Assembly: GCA_017347465.1 (NCBI GenBank)
Contig: AP021858.1
Location: 1,320,472 to 1,384,471, forward strand
Reading direction: 5' to 3'
Origin: Candidatus Nitrosymbiomonas proteolyticus
GTDB lineage: Bacteria; Armatimonadota; Fimbriimonadia; Fimbriimonadales; Fimbriimonadaceae
Length of the DNA stretch: 64,000 nucleotides
Shown here: positions 16,399 through 24,702 of the stretch, one piece after another
Position numbering within the stretch: the first letter of the stretch is position 1
How the letters are laid out: every line of letters begins with the position of its first letter
Made by a program: the position numbers and the translations under genes
Notes under the pieces: generated by a model
Databases searched by the model: none
Seen by the model: only the letters and a program-made list of their open reading frames with translations
Told to the model about the DNA's origin: nothing

Positions 16399-16404
16399 TA
16401 TCGT
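16399..16404 (+). promoter_or_regulatory. -10 element of the htrA-like gene (leaderless type)
   Basis: TATCGT ends 7 nt before GTG 16412, with TTCGCA 16-17 nt further upstream as a weak -35. No ribosome-binding site lies between. Confidence 0.4.
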
Positions 16405-16411
16405 TGAAAAC

Positions 16412-17551
16412 GTGTCGAAGAGCAGACCTTCTTGGCTCCTCATGGCCGGTCTTGCGCTCGCGGTGTTCGTAGGCGTGCTTGCCGCGCTTCGAACCAGCCA
16501 TTGGCTCGACCGCAATGGGACAGAGGAACTCATGCCCCTGCTGAGGCTGGAAGACGGCATGGAGGTCCAAGAGAACGGCTCGGTCGCCGCTCCCGCGGAC
16601 TTTCGCGCGGCCGTCGAGAAGGTCCTTCCTGCGGTGGTGAGCGTCGATCGCCTGAGTCGGATGTACGATTTCTTCGACGATGAAGTGCGGATCGCGCCTT
16701 CGGGCTCAGGCTCGGGGGTCGTCATCAGTTCCGACGGCTACATCGTCACGAACAACCACGTGGTCAGGGGCGGGGATACCATTGCCGTCCGCTTCAAAGA
16801 TGGAAGGACTTTGGTGGCGGAGATTGTGGGTGCGGACCCGCGCTCCGACCTCGCGCTTCTCAAGGTCGAGGCGAAAGACCTGACTGCGGCTAGGGTGGGC
16901 GATAGTTCCAAGCTGAGAATCGGGGAGTGGGCCATCGCTTTTGGCAACCCGCTCGGATATAGCCACACCGTGAGCGTCGGGGTCATCAGCAGCCTCAATC
17001 GGACGATGGAGACTCCGGGCGGGGTGCTCGTCGATGCGATCCAAACCGACGCCGCGATCAATCAGGGCAATTCAGGCGGGCCGCTCACCAACGCGCAAGG
17101 CGAGGTAATTGGGATCAACTCAGTCATCGTGAGCAATTCCGGCGGCAGCATCGGACTTGGGTTTTCGATTCCCTCCAACCGAGTCGCGCGGGTGGTCAAC
17201 GACTTGCGGAAGCATGGGCGAGTTCGGTATGGCTATTTCGGCGCGGAGACGTATTCGGATAGCGCCGTTCTGCAAAACGACCGCAACCGCGCCGTCCTCA
17301 AAGGCGAGCTTGGAGTCGACCCTCCGCGTGAGGGGCTCTTGGTGCGGTCGGTGTACCGCGACAGTCCCGCCCAATCCGCAGGGATTCAGCGATGGGACGT
17401 AATTCAGCAATTGAACGGCAAGCCGGTCCGAAGTACGATGGACTTGTATTTGGTTCTCCTCGACCTCCGCGCCGGAGACGTGTTGAAGGTGAGGCTCTGG
17501 TCGAAAGGCGCGGCCAAGACGCTCGACGTGCGACTGGTCGAAGCGCTGTAG
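16412..17551 (+). CDS. Membrane-anchored HtrA/DegP-type serine protease
   Basis: A 379-residue trypsin-like periplasmic quality-control protease. A single N-terminal helix (about 8-27) anchors it. The S1C protease domain has His116 (TNNHVV), Asp146 (DPRSDLALLKV) and Ser221 (GNSGGPL). One PDZ domain follows (about 275-375, with SPAQSAGIQRWDVI), so the layout is like DegS or HhoA rather than two-PDZ DegP. Start GTG 16412 gives a positively charged n-region and lies 7 nt after a -10 hexamer; an ATG at 16442 would shorten the anchor. It is divergent from rlmN. The role is probably degradation or sensing of misfolded envelope proteins. Confidence 0.93.
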   Translation: MSKSRPSWLLMAGLALAVFVGVLAALRTSHWLDRNGTEELMPLLRLEDGMEVQENGSVAAPADFRAAVEKVLPAVVSVDRLSRMYDFFDDEVRIAPSGSGSGVVISSDGYIVTNNHVVRGGDTIAVRFKDGRTLVAEIVGADPRSDLALLKVEAKDLTAARVGDSSKLRIGEWAIAFGNPLGYSHTVSVGVISSLNRTMETPGGVLVDAIQTDAAINQGNSGGPLTNAQGEVIGINSVIVSNSGGSIGLGFSIPSNRVARVVNDLRKHGRVRYGYFGAETYSDSAVLQNDRNRAVLKGELGVDPPREGLLVRSVYRDSPAQSAGIQRWDVIQQLNGKPVRSTMDLYLVLLDLRAGDVLKVRLWSKGAAKTLDVRLVEAL

Positions 17552-17637
17552 GCCCGCGCGCGGTGGGTCCGAGGGCTTGTTTTTGGGGCGCCCGATGAGG
17601 CTCGCTGGTACGCTTTTGCCTTGCAACAAGCAAGAAC

Positions 17638-17664
17638 ACCGGGTGCGGAAGCTCCGGTCTTTTC
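17638..17664 (+). terminator. Weak terminator-like hairpin after the htrA-like gene
   Basis: A 5-bp stem (ACCGG/CCGGT) with an 11-nt loop is followed by CTTTTCG. It lies in the 154-nt spacer before the Ycf45-like gene; nothing else is recognisable there. Confidence 0.35.
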
Positions 17665-17705
17665 GTTGTTCTAGTAGGACCTTTTCGCTTTGCGATTGAA
17701 CTGAA

Positions 17706-19325
17706 ATGTCTTTGGAAACTGACGGGATCAGGGAGTTCTTGGCCATATTGCCGGCCACGATCCGGGAGCGCTTGGAGACGGGCGAGGACCTCGGCGACCT
17801 CATCGAGGTGGTCTTGGACTATGGCCGTCCGGCGGAGGCGAGGTACCGTGAGCGCACGCTTCGGTGGCCGGACCTTTTCGTGTCCGAACACGATATCGAC
17901 TTCGTGACCCGTTCGATTGGCGAGTTCGGAGAGGACAATCGAGCCGGAATCGAGCGAACCCTGCATCGCATCTCCTGCATCCGAAACCGCCACGGGAAGA
18001 TCGTCGGACTGACCTGCCGTGTGGGGAGGGCGCTCGAAGGCACGATCGACATCATCGACGACATCGTGCGGTCGGGAGCGTCGATCCTGTTGCTCGGAAA
18101 GCCGGGCGTGGGCAAGACGACGAAGTTGCGCGAGGTCGCGCGGGTCCTCGCCGACGAGGTCGAAAAGCGGGTCGTCATCGTCGACACCTCGAATGAGATC
18201 GCAGGCGACGGCGACGTGCCTCATCCTGGGATCGGGACCGCGCGGAGAATGCAGGTGCGAATCCCCTCCGAGCAGCATCAAGTGATGATCGAAGCGGTCG
18301 AGAACCACATGCCCGAAGTGATCGTGATCGACGAGATTTCGACGGAGGCGGAGGCCAACGCCGCGAGGACCATCGCCGAGCGCGGGGTGCAACTCGTCGC
18401 TACCGCGCACGGGCAAACCCTCGAAAACCTGATGCTCAACCCCTCGCTGGCCGACCTGATCGGCGGGATTCAGGCGGTCACGCTCTCCGACGACGAGGCC
18501 AGGCGACGAGGAACCCAGAAGACGGTTCTCGAACGGAAGGCGCCGCCTACGTTCGACGTTGTGGTGGAACTCGTGGACTTCGACCGGCTTGCGGTTCATC
18601 ACAACGTCCAGAAGACGGTCGATCTGATTCTGCGAGGGGTGCCTTCGAGACCCGAAGTTCGAGTGCGGCTCGAAGGCGGCGAGGTCGAGGTCGTGCAAAG
18701 GGAAGAAACCGTAGATATCGAAGAACCTGGTTTCAACAAGAGGTTTCCGGCCCTCGTTCGCGCGCCGCAAAGCGAGCCTAAGCGCAAGCGGCAGCCCCCT
18801 GTTCCAGCCGCGCCGATCCCGCCCAAATCGGAGCCGACGGGGAACGGGCAGAAGACCGGTCTGATCCGTGTGTTCCCTTATGGCGTCGCGCGGACCCGGC
18901 TCGAACGGGCGATACGCGAAAGGCGCGCGCCGGTATATGTGACGACGGACATCCAGCAAGCCGACGCCGTGATCGCCATGCGCTCGACCTACCAGACTCG
19001 TCCCAAGAAGCTCCGCGAGATTGCAGGGCGGGACGTGCCGACGATCGTCGTCAAGTCGAACACTTACGCCCAGATCGCCGCGGCTCTGGACGAGGTTCTT
19101 GCGGCGAGCGGCGTCAGCAGCGAATCGGAGTCTCGGGCGCTCGATGAGGTGCTGGGAGCCATCGACATGGCCTTCCAAACCGGGAAACCGTTCGATCTTG
19201 CCCCTCAGCCTGCGCCGGTGAGAAAGAAGCAACACCTCCTCGCGGAGTCGAAAAAGGTCGCCAGCGAGAGCATCGGAGACGAGCCGCAACGACGCCTTCG
19301 CATCCTGCCGATCCGTCTGGCCTGA
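17706..19325 (+). CDS. Ycf45/SpoIIIAA-like AAA+ ATPase with C-terminal nucleic-acid-binding region
   Basis: A 539-residue ATPase of the Ycf45 type found in cyanobacteria and plastids, related to the stage III sporulation protein AA and secretion ATPases. It contains an N-terminal helical domain, Walker [10 protein letters not shown] (131-139), a Walker B strand with VIVIDE, and the sensor region [13 protein letters not shown] Pro-rich linker follows (about 355-390). A C-terminal domain contains the [19 protein letters not shown] segment, where Ycf45 proteins often carry R3H-like nucleic-acid-binding sequence. The family's role is unknown. It ends 2 nt before the convergent GH78 gene, with no terminator between. 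Confidence 0.88.
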   Translation: MSLETDGIREFLAILPATIRERLETGEDLGDLIEVVLDYGRPAEARYRERTLRWPDLFVSEHDIDFVTRSIGEFGEDNRAGIERTLHRISCIRNRHGKIVGLTCRVGRALEGTIDIIDDIVRSGASILLLGKPGVGKTTKLREVARVLADEVEKRVVIVDTSNEIAGDGDVPHPGIGTARRMQVRIPSEQHQVMIEAVENHMPEVIVIDEISTEAEANAARTIAERGVQLVATAHGQTLENLMLNPSLADLIGGIQAVTLSDDEARRRGTQKTVLERKAPPTFDVVVELVDFDRLAVHHNVQKTVDLILRGVPSRPEVRVRLEGGEVEVVQREETVDIEEPGFNKRFPALVRAPQSEPKRKRQPPVPAAPIPPKSEPTGNGQKTGLIRVFPYGVARTRLERAIRERRAPVYVTTDIQQADAVIAMRSTYQTRPKKLREIAGRDVPTIVVKSNTYAQIAAALDEVLAASGVSSESESRALDEVLGAIDMAFQTGKPFDLAPQPAPVRKKQHLLAESKKVASESIGDEPQRRLRILPIRLA

Positions 19326-19327
19326 AC

Positions 19328-21580
19328 CTAGAACTTCTGTTTGCCCGGAGGCTGCTCCTCGTCGCGCCCGAGCCAGCGCAATCGGTAGGGTACGGGACTG
19401 TCGACCGTTAGCGCGCCGTCCTCGAACCCAACCCGGAGCTCGCCGTCCGGGTGAGCGATTTGAGCCTCGAATCTCCTGAGCGAACCCGGTCGGGGCATGA
19501 TTTTGGCTTTCTTCCACCCCGGCGCGATGCTGGTGGCACCCGCGACGATCTGAAAGAACCCGAGGATCGGATGCGCGCTCCAAGCATGGCAGTCGGACCG
19601 CGTAGGCTCTGGCGTTTCAGCGAAGGTTGTGAGGCCGGATTCGATCATCTCCTTCCAAGGCTGGAGTTCGGCGAGGTAGTCGTAGGGGTTGTCCTCACGA
19701 GCGAACATGGCGAGGTGCTTGTAGTAGCTGAAGTAATGGGAGCAGCGGGCGGCATCGGCCTGAGCGAGGGCATCCGCCGGCCAGGGGTGGGGCGTTCCCT
19801 CAAACATGAGAAGATGGCAGATTTGCAGCGACTCGGCGTGTTCAGCCGGGGTGTTGTCGATCCCTTTCTTCCTGCTGGCAGCGAGCGCACCCCTAGGGCC
19901 GCTATCGGACGTCCACTCGCGACTCGTCTGTGCCCAACCCTGCCAGAACTTGACGCCTCGACGCTCGGCCTCGCCCACCTCCAGGAACCCCTTGATCCTC
20001 TCGGCCACCGTGGTCGCGATTTCGAGAGTGAGTTGGTGCATCAGGGAGTTGAGCCTGCCCGGTGGGACGCCCCAACGCCAACCTGGAACCCAATCTCCGA
20101 ACGGCCAGAACTGCTCAGACTCTCGTTGAAGCTTGCGGAATCGGCCGAGGATTCGGCTAAGAGTCTGGAACGATACGAAATCGGGCATCGCCGAAGGGTC
20201 GTCGTAGAGCAACTGATCCCCCACCATCATCACCCACCACAGGCTGAACGGCGGGATGACCTGGCACTGGCGGCTGGGATAGCGCGATTGAGTCAGACCG
20301 TTTTCCATCAGCGACCAGCCCAGCGTTTCGACCGCGTTGCGTTGCAGCGCTCGATCCCGGCCCAAGTAATAGCCGAGGAGAGCCTGAATCCTCGTGTCGC
20401 CCGCGTACTGGAGTTGCTCGTAATAGGGACAATCGAAGTAGGTCTCTCCGGCGCAGCGCTCTGCCGTTCGGACGCCCACCTGCCAAATCCGGTCCACCCA
20501 CGGGTCTTCGGCGGTGAAACGGGAATCGACGCTCAGGGGGTATCCGGTCTCGACGGCCTCGATATCGAGCAGTTCGGCCGGCCGGTCCGACTCGAGGGTC
20601 AGAAAGCGAAACGTACGCCACCAAAGGGGCTCGAATTCAAAGGGTTCGTCCGTCGTTTCGAAGCGGTCTTGATACCCTCTTGCATGCTTGCCGCGAACTT
20701 CATTTCGGTTCCCTTTGACGCCATCTGGGCTCCAAAGCGCCTCGTCGTAAGTGATCCTGAGGCTGGCGCCTTCCGCCGAACACACCTTGAGTCTCGGATA
20801 GGCGCACACTAGCTCGCCGAAGTCGAGAACCACCTTCGATCCTGAAGGTAGCTTGAGCGGAAGAGTGAGCCGAGCGCCGTCCTCCCCTTCGCACGTGTCC
20901 CCCTCGAAACCATGCCGCCTGACGATTCTGCCTCCAAAGGGCCGAAGCAGCATCGGCGGAAGTGATCGGGGGACCAGCATCCACGGGGTTCCGCCGCTGC
21001 AAGCGCCCCGAAGCTCGGCGGCGCAGATTTCATGCGGGGGCGCCCAGTTCCATCCATCTAAGGCGCTCTGGCCGGGGGAATGAAGCCCCGCGAGTCTGGG
21101 GTCGGCGCGGACGATCTCTCCGGGGCCGACGTCGATGTAGAACTCCCCCACACCGGAGTGCATCATCTCGAAGCTCCATTCGGAAACCCGCGCGACCTCC
21201 CATTGCCCAGGTGTATCGAGGTCGAACTGAGGGTCGCTCGACCAAGCCACGAAACCGGTTCGCGCGCTGATCTGCGCCATCGGCGCCCACCGGCCAAAGT
21301 TCCAAACGAGCGCGACGAGCGAGTTCGAACCGGGCTTAAGGAACGGCGCGAGCTCGTAAGTGTCGAAAAACCAGTGCTGCAGGTCGCCCCGCTGGGGCCC
21401 GAAGCCGATCAGCTTGCCGTTCAAAAAGAGCTTATAGCGCTGGTCGGCGGAAATGGCGAACTCCAGCGATTCCGGTACTTCGGCCAGTTCGAGCCTTCTT
21501 CGGAATGCAAAGACCCCAAGCTCCTCTTGAGGATGGAGGGCAAGGGAAATCCACCTAGTGGTCAGGTTGGGAGTCAGCAC
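19328..21580 (-). CDS. Alpha-L-rhamnosidase-like glycoside hydrolase (GH78)
   Basis: A 750-residue protein with the order of domains seen in GH78 enzymes. Two N-terminal beta-sandwich modules occupy about 1-350 (YKLFLNGKLIGFGPQRGD). An (alpha/alpha)6 catalytic barrel with the core motif DCPYYEQLQYAGD (383-395) follows, where the acidic residues correspond to the general acid region, then a C-terminal beta domain. No signal peptide is visible, so it probably acts in the cytoplasm on imported rhamnosides, or is mis-started. The GTG start at 21580 lies 45 nt after the SRPBCC gene. No sugar transporter is nearby. Substrate prediction beyond rhamnoside-type is not safe. Confidence 0.88.
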   Translation of the reverse strand: MLTPNLTTRWISLALHPQEELGVFAFRRRLELAEVPESLEFAISADQRYKLFLNGKLIGFGPQRGDLQHWFFDTYELAPFLKPGSNSLVALVWNFGRWAPMAQISARTGFVAWSSDPQFDLDTPGQWEVARVSEWSFEMMHSGVGEFYIDVGPGEIVRADPRLAGLHSPGQSALDGWNWAPPHEICAAELRGACSGGTPWMLVPRSLPPMLLRPFGGRIVRRHGFEGDTCEGEDGARLTLPLKLPSGSKVVLDFGELVCAYPRLKVCSAEGASLRITYDEALWSPDGVKGNRNEVRGKHARGYQDRFETTDEPFEFEPLWWRTFRFLTLESDRPAELLDIEAVETGYPLSVDSRFTAEDPWVDRIWQVGVRTAERCAGETYFDCPYYEQLQYAGDTRIQALLGYYLGRDRALQRNAVETLGWSLMENGLTQSRYPSRQCQVIPPFSLWWVMMVGDQLLYDDPSAMPDFVSFQTLSRILGRFRKLQRESEQFWPFGDWVPGWRWGVPPGRLNSLMHQLTLEIATTVAERIKGFLEVGEAERRGVKFWQGWAQTSREWTSDSGPRGALAASRKKGIDNTPAEHAESLQICHLLMFEGTPHPWPADALAQADAARCSHYFSYYKHLAMFAREDNPYDYLAELQPWKEMIESGLTTFAETPEPTRSDCHAWSAHPILGFFQIVAGATSIAPGWKKAKIMPRPGSLRRFEAQIAHPDGELRVGFEDGALTVDSPVPYRLRWLGRDEEQPPGKQKF

Positions 21581-21625
21581 GCTTGCTTGTTCGACGCGGC
21601 TGCGCTCCAGCCCTTGCGAACTTCT

Positions 21626-22072
21626 CTACGCGGCCTGCTCGGCCCGCTTCTTGATCGCTCCCAAGACGTTGTCCATGTTCTTGACGACGATGGAATGAAC
21701 GACCTTGCGGACGAGGGGTCCGAGCGTCGGCACGTTGTATTCATACTCGACCACGCTGTCGAACCTCGTGCCGCCGTTCTCCTCGCCGAACGACCATGAA
21801 CCCTCCAACTGGTCATAATCTCCGGAGAGTTGTCGAAACTTGCAGACATGCGCCTCGTCGTCCCAGATGTCCTCTTGACGCCACCTCACCTTGAGGAGGA
21901 ACTGCGGGACGATTCCCACCCAATCGCTGACGACGCGGCTGCCTTCGGTTTCGACGATTTCAAGCGATTTCACGTCGCTCATGAACTCGGGGAATGACGC
22001 GTTGTCTTTGGCGATCTCGTAGACCCGGGCGAGCGGGGCATCGATCCAAACGCTGGTTTCGACGGTGGGCAT
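21626..22072 (-). CDS. SRPBCC (polyketide cyclase/Coq10-type) ligand-binding protein
   Basis: A 148-residue helix-grip protein. The opening (TVETSVWIDAPLARVYEIAKD) and the closing amphipathic helix are typical of SRPBCC/Coq10-like proteins that bind hydrophobic ligands. No catalytic residues stand out. Start ATG 22072 is chosen because the family's first strand begins there and a TACACT hexamer ends 10 nt upstream. It is followed by the GH78 gene 45 nt later and may share its transcript. Ligand unknown. Confidence 0.88.
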   Translation of the reverse strand: MPTVETSVWIDAPLARVYEIAKDNASFPEFMSDVKSLEIVETEGSRVVSDWVGIVPQFLLKVRWRQEDIWDDEAHVCKFRQLSGDYDQLEGSWSFGEENGGTRFDSVVEYEYNVPTLGPLVRKVVHSIVVKNMDNVLGAIKKRAEQAA

Positions 22073-22082
22073 GGGCGGGTGG

Positions 22083-22088
22083 AGTGTA
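22083..22088 (-). promoter_or_regulatory. -10 element of the SRPBCC gene (leaderless type)
   Basis: TACACT on the minus strand ends 10 nt before ATG 22072. The surrounding 18 bp (22080-22097) are identical to the rlmN promoter. Confidence 0.5.
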
Positions 22089-22223
22089 CCTTTGAGGCGC
22101 GCATGGCCCTGTGGGTCGAACGGCGCTTGGGGGGAACTGGCGCGGGCGGAGCGCGTCGTAAGAGGGGAATGCGGGACCAACCGCGAATGCGGATAGGCTC
22201 TTGGTTCGTCAAACTATAGGAAA

Positions 22224-23435
22224 ATGTTAGCTTTAGGACTGGCTCTGGCAATGGCTATGGAAGGCGGCTCGCCCGTGTTGCCGTGCGCCGAGTTGAGTCC
22301 GAAGGTCCATGCGATTGTCGAGGCCGCATGGCAAGAAGCCGGCCAGCAGGCTCAATCCCAACTCGATCCCAAGCACCAAGCCGACCTCAAGGCCGACCGT
22401 GAACTGGGGGCAGAATACGCTGCGATGGTCGAGAAAGAGGAGAAGGTCTCGACGAATCAAGCCTACATCGACCGCCTCCAAAGAATCGGAGGCGAGATCG
22501 CGCGGATCGCCAATTCGAATCAGGTGTCGGTTTCGTGGGGCGACCCTCGGCTGAACCCCTTTGCCTATGAATTCAAGGTGCTCGAAGGCAAGGAGGTCAA
22601 CGCCTTTTCGCTTCCGGGCGGTTACCTGTATTTTTATGAGGGTCTGATGGCGTACGCGGAGTCGGACGACGAGCTTGCGGGCGTCGTCGCGCATGAGATT
22701 TCGCACTCGAGCTTCCGGCATCTGGCGACTCTTTCGAAGGAGCAGAGCAAGTTCGATACGATGTCGATCCCGATGATCCTCGCCGCGCTGATTTTGAAGG
22801 GCGACGCGGGGATGGGGGTCTTAGTTCTGCGCGACTTGGTGGGCCTTTCCTCGAAGTCTGGGTGGAGCGTCAAGGCGGAGCTTGCAGCTGACTACGGGGC
22901 TTTTCAGTACATGAGAATGAGCCCCTACAACCCTGTGGGGATGCTGACCTTCATGGAGCGGCTGGCCAAGGACCAGAGGGCGCTGGAAGCCATCGATTGG
23001 GGCATCTACCGCACCCACCCACCGTCGCGCGACCGAGCGGATCGGCTCACGAAGTACCTCAAGGAAGCAAAAATCCCGATTCTGCGTAGCGAGGTTTCGA
23101 GTTCGTTCCGGGCGCAGGTCCGTCCGGCGGAGCCGGGCTTCGAAATTGTGTTCGGCGGGCGCCGCATCCACCTGTTCGGCGGAGCGCAGGCCAACGCTCG
23201 CGCCGTAGAAGCCCTGAAGCGGCTCAACACGTTCTTCGACGCGGTCCCGGACCTTTATGAGGTGCAAGCCGGGCCGGACGGGGTGGTATTGGGCCGACGC
23301 AAGGCGCTGTTCGTCGTCACACAAGAGGACGCCGAAGCGCTCGGCTTGATGCAGGAAGACGCAACGGAAGAAGCCGTACGGTCGATCAAGCGCTCTCTTT
23401 ACATGCTGGCGTACCGCATTTGGGACATCCGGTAG
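22224..23435 (+). CDS. M48-family zinc metalloprotease, exported
   Basis: A 403-residue M48 peptidase of the Oma1/BepA/LoiP type, acting in envelope protein quality control. A short signal-like segment (2-12) precedes a helical region, then the zinc motif HEISH (157-161), with the third ligand probably Glu219 in the AELAAD motif. The C-terminal 120 residues contain a beta-rich domain. ATG 22224 follows AGGAAA; spacing is short. The final 37 nt overlap the end of the convergent ceramidase-like gene. Nearby HtrA and PPIase genes fit a protein-quality theme, but substrates are unknown. Confidence 0.88.
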   Translation: MLALGLALAMAMEGGSPVLPCAELSPKVHAIVEAAWQEAGQQAQSQLDPKHQADLKADRELGAEYAAMVEKEEKVSTNQAYIDRLQRIGGEIARIANSNQVSVSWGDPRLNPFAYEFKVLEGKEVNAFSLPGGYLYFYEGLMAYAESDDELAGVVAHEISHSSFRHLATLSKEQSKFDTMSIPMILAALILKGDAGMGVLVLRDLVGLSSKSGWSVKAELAADYGAFQYMRMSPYNPVGMLTFMERLAKDQRALEAIDWGIYRTHPPSRDRADRLTKYLKEAKIPILRSEVSSSFRAQVRPAEPGFEIVFGGRRIHLFGGAQANARAVEALKRLNTFFDAVPDLYEVQAGPDGVVLGRRKALFVVTQEDAEALGLMQEDATEEAVRSIKRSLYMLAYRIWDIR

Positions 23436-24646
23436 CGCTCAGGGAAGGCGAGTTTTTCGAGGGCAAGTTTGGCGGCCTCGACGACGCGCGGCCCGATCTC
23501 CCGCCCGTGGAACGCCAACGTGGCTTCGTAGCCTCCCCGGTCGTAGTCTTCAGGGGCAAGGATGTATCCCATCCACCCGCCGGCGTGGCTGACCACAAGA
23601 ACGGAGCGGAATCCGATCCTGCGGCCCCAGTTCCTGATCTCGCTGCCCAGTTCGGAGGTCGGCTCTCCCGGAATCCCCACGATCGCGATCTTGCCCAGGC
23701 GGAACCCGATCACTTGGGCGTGAGGGGGAGCGAATCGCTTCACGACCATCTGGGACAGCGCATCCGGCACTCCATAGGCCGTTGAGAACTCCGGATGAGG
23801 GGTGGGCTCAGGGAGTTCGATGGGCGCCTCCGCCCATCCCAGCTTCGGTTCCGGTCCCTCGTCGAGCGTTTGAGACGGGTACTTCAGCGCTTCCTGACTC
23901 GCCGCCGTGAAGTTCTGAATCCTCTCTTCGGGCGAGCCGCCGCTTGCGCTGGGCGACACGTCCCCGATGGCCCCCACCAGAACAGGAGCCTCGAGCGCTT
24001 GGGCCAAGGCCCCCGGCCAGTCCCCGCTTGTGCGGTTGTGTTCGTGCCCGAAGAACACCGGGTGGGCCGTGTAGTGATACACGTAGCCGATGTGTTTTCC
24101 GCTGCCGTAGAGTTCAACGAACGTCGCCAGAGTGTCGGGGCTCGCGCCTGGCCTGCGGCTCCGGTTGAGTGGAAGCCGGACCTCGCGGGTGGCTACCACG
24201 GACAGCCACGACTTCGGGCCCTCCAGCGCTTGGCGCACGGCCTCGGCGATGCGGCCTGAGTACTCTTCGAGCCACCTCTGCTTGAACGAAGCGATGCCGG
24301 GCACCTTGAAGGTCATGCGGTCGTTCAGCATTTGGCTGTCGGGCGCGCAGTGGGTGTGGGTGGCTGTCAGGAACAAATGAACGTCTTTCGGGATCTTCGC
24401 GCGAACTGCCTCTGCAAGGCTTTCGGGAATCGTGAGCATCTCGGCCGAAACCAGTGCGATGCGGATTCCCTCTTGCTGGAGGACACGCACGCGGGCAAAA
24501 AGCGGTTGTCCGCCCGCCTCCATCACCTTATCCGACCTTTGCGTGTACCCGCCCAGCGGCAGGAGATCGTTCGGCGATAGGTCGATGATACTGGCGCTGA
24601 AATAGGTTCCAAATGCCAGGGAAGTCGCAACGAGCGCGCCGGTCAT
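23399..24646 (-). CDS. Neutral/alkaline ceramidase-like hydrolase (N-terminal domain only)
   Basis: A 415-residue protein resembling the catalytic half of neutral ceramidases, zinc enzymes that cleave the amide bond of ceramide. It shows the opening DLSPNDLLPLGGY, the ALVSAEMLTIPESL strand and the TATHTHCAPD zinc-ligand motif. A later YHYTAHPVFFGHE segment carries further His ligands. Canonical neutral ceramidases are about 650-700 residues; the C-terminal immunoglobulin-like domain is absent here. An N-terminal hydrophobic segment may be a signal peptide. ATG 24646 lies 6 nt after TAGAAT. True substrate may be another amide or lipid, since many bacterial members of this superfamily are uncharacterised. 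Confidence 0.82.
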   Translation of the reverse strand: MTGALVATSLAFGTYFSASIIDLSPNDLLPLGGYTQRSDKVMEAGGQPLFARVRVLQQEGIRIALVSAEMLTIPESLAEAVRAKIPKDVHLFLTATHTHCAPDSQMLNDRMTFKVPGIASFKQRWLEEYSGRIAEAVRQALEGPKSWLSVVATREVRLPLNRSRRPGASPDTLATFVELYGSGKHIGYVYHYTAHPVFFGHEHNRTSGDWPGALAQALEAPVLVGAIGDVSPSASGGSPEERIQNFTAASQEALKYPSQTLDEGPEPKLGWAEAPIELPEPTPHPEFSTAYGVPDALSQMVVKRFAPPHAQVIGFRLGKIAIVGIPGEPTSELGSEIRNWGRRIGFRSVLVVSHAGGWMGYILAPEDYDRGGYEATLAFHGREIGPRVVEAAKLALEKLAFPERYRMSQMRYASM

Positions 24647-24652
24647 GGGAGG

Positions 24653-24658
24653 ATTCTA
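24653..24658 (-). promoter_or_regulatory. -10 element of the ceramidase-like gene (leaderless type)
   Basis: TAGAAT on the minus strand ends 6 nt before ATG 24646. An identical hexamer serves the divergent gene 30 bp away. Confidence 0.55.
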
Positions 24659-24688
24659 GCCGGTCCCATTGCGTCCTCGCCATTCTGC

Positions 24689-24694
24689 TAGAAT
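24689..24694 (+). promoter_or_regulatory. -10 element of the Ig-domain membrane protein gene (leaderless type)
   Basis: TAGAAT ends 8 nt before ATG 24703 with no ribosome site between. Confidence 0.55.
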
Positions 24695-24702
24695 CGTGCC
24701 CT

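Noticed and set aside
17298-19583. 761-codon open frame opposite the htrA-like end and the Ycf45-like gene
   Set aside because: Arg-rich composition without domains, and it runs through a gene boundary and the convergent GH78 start region.
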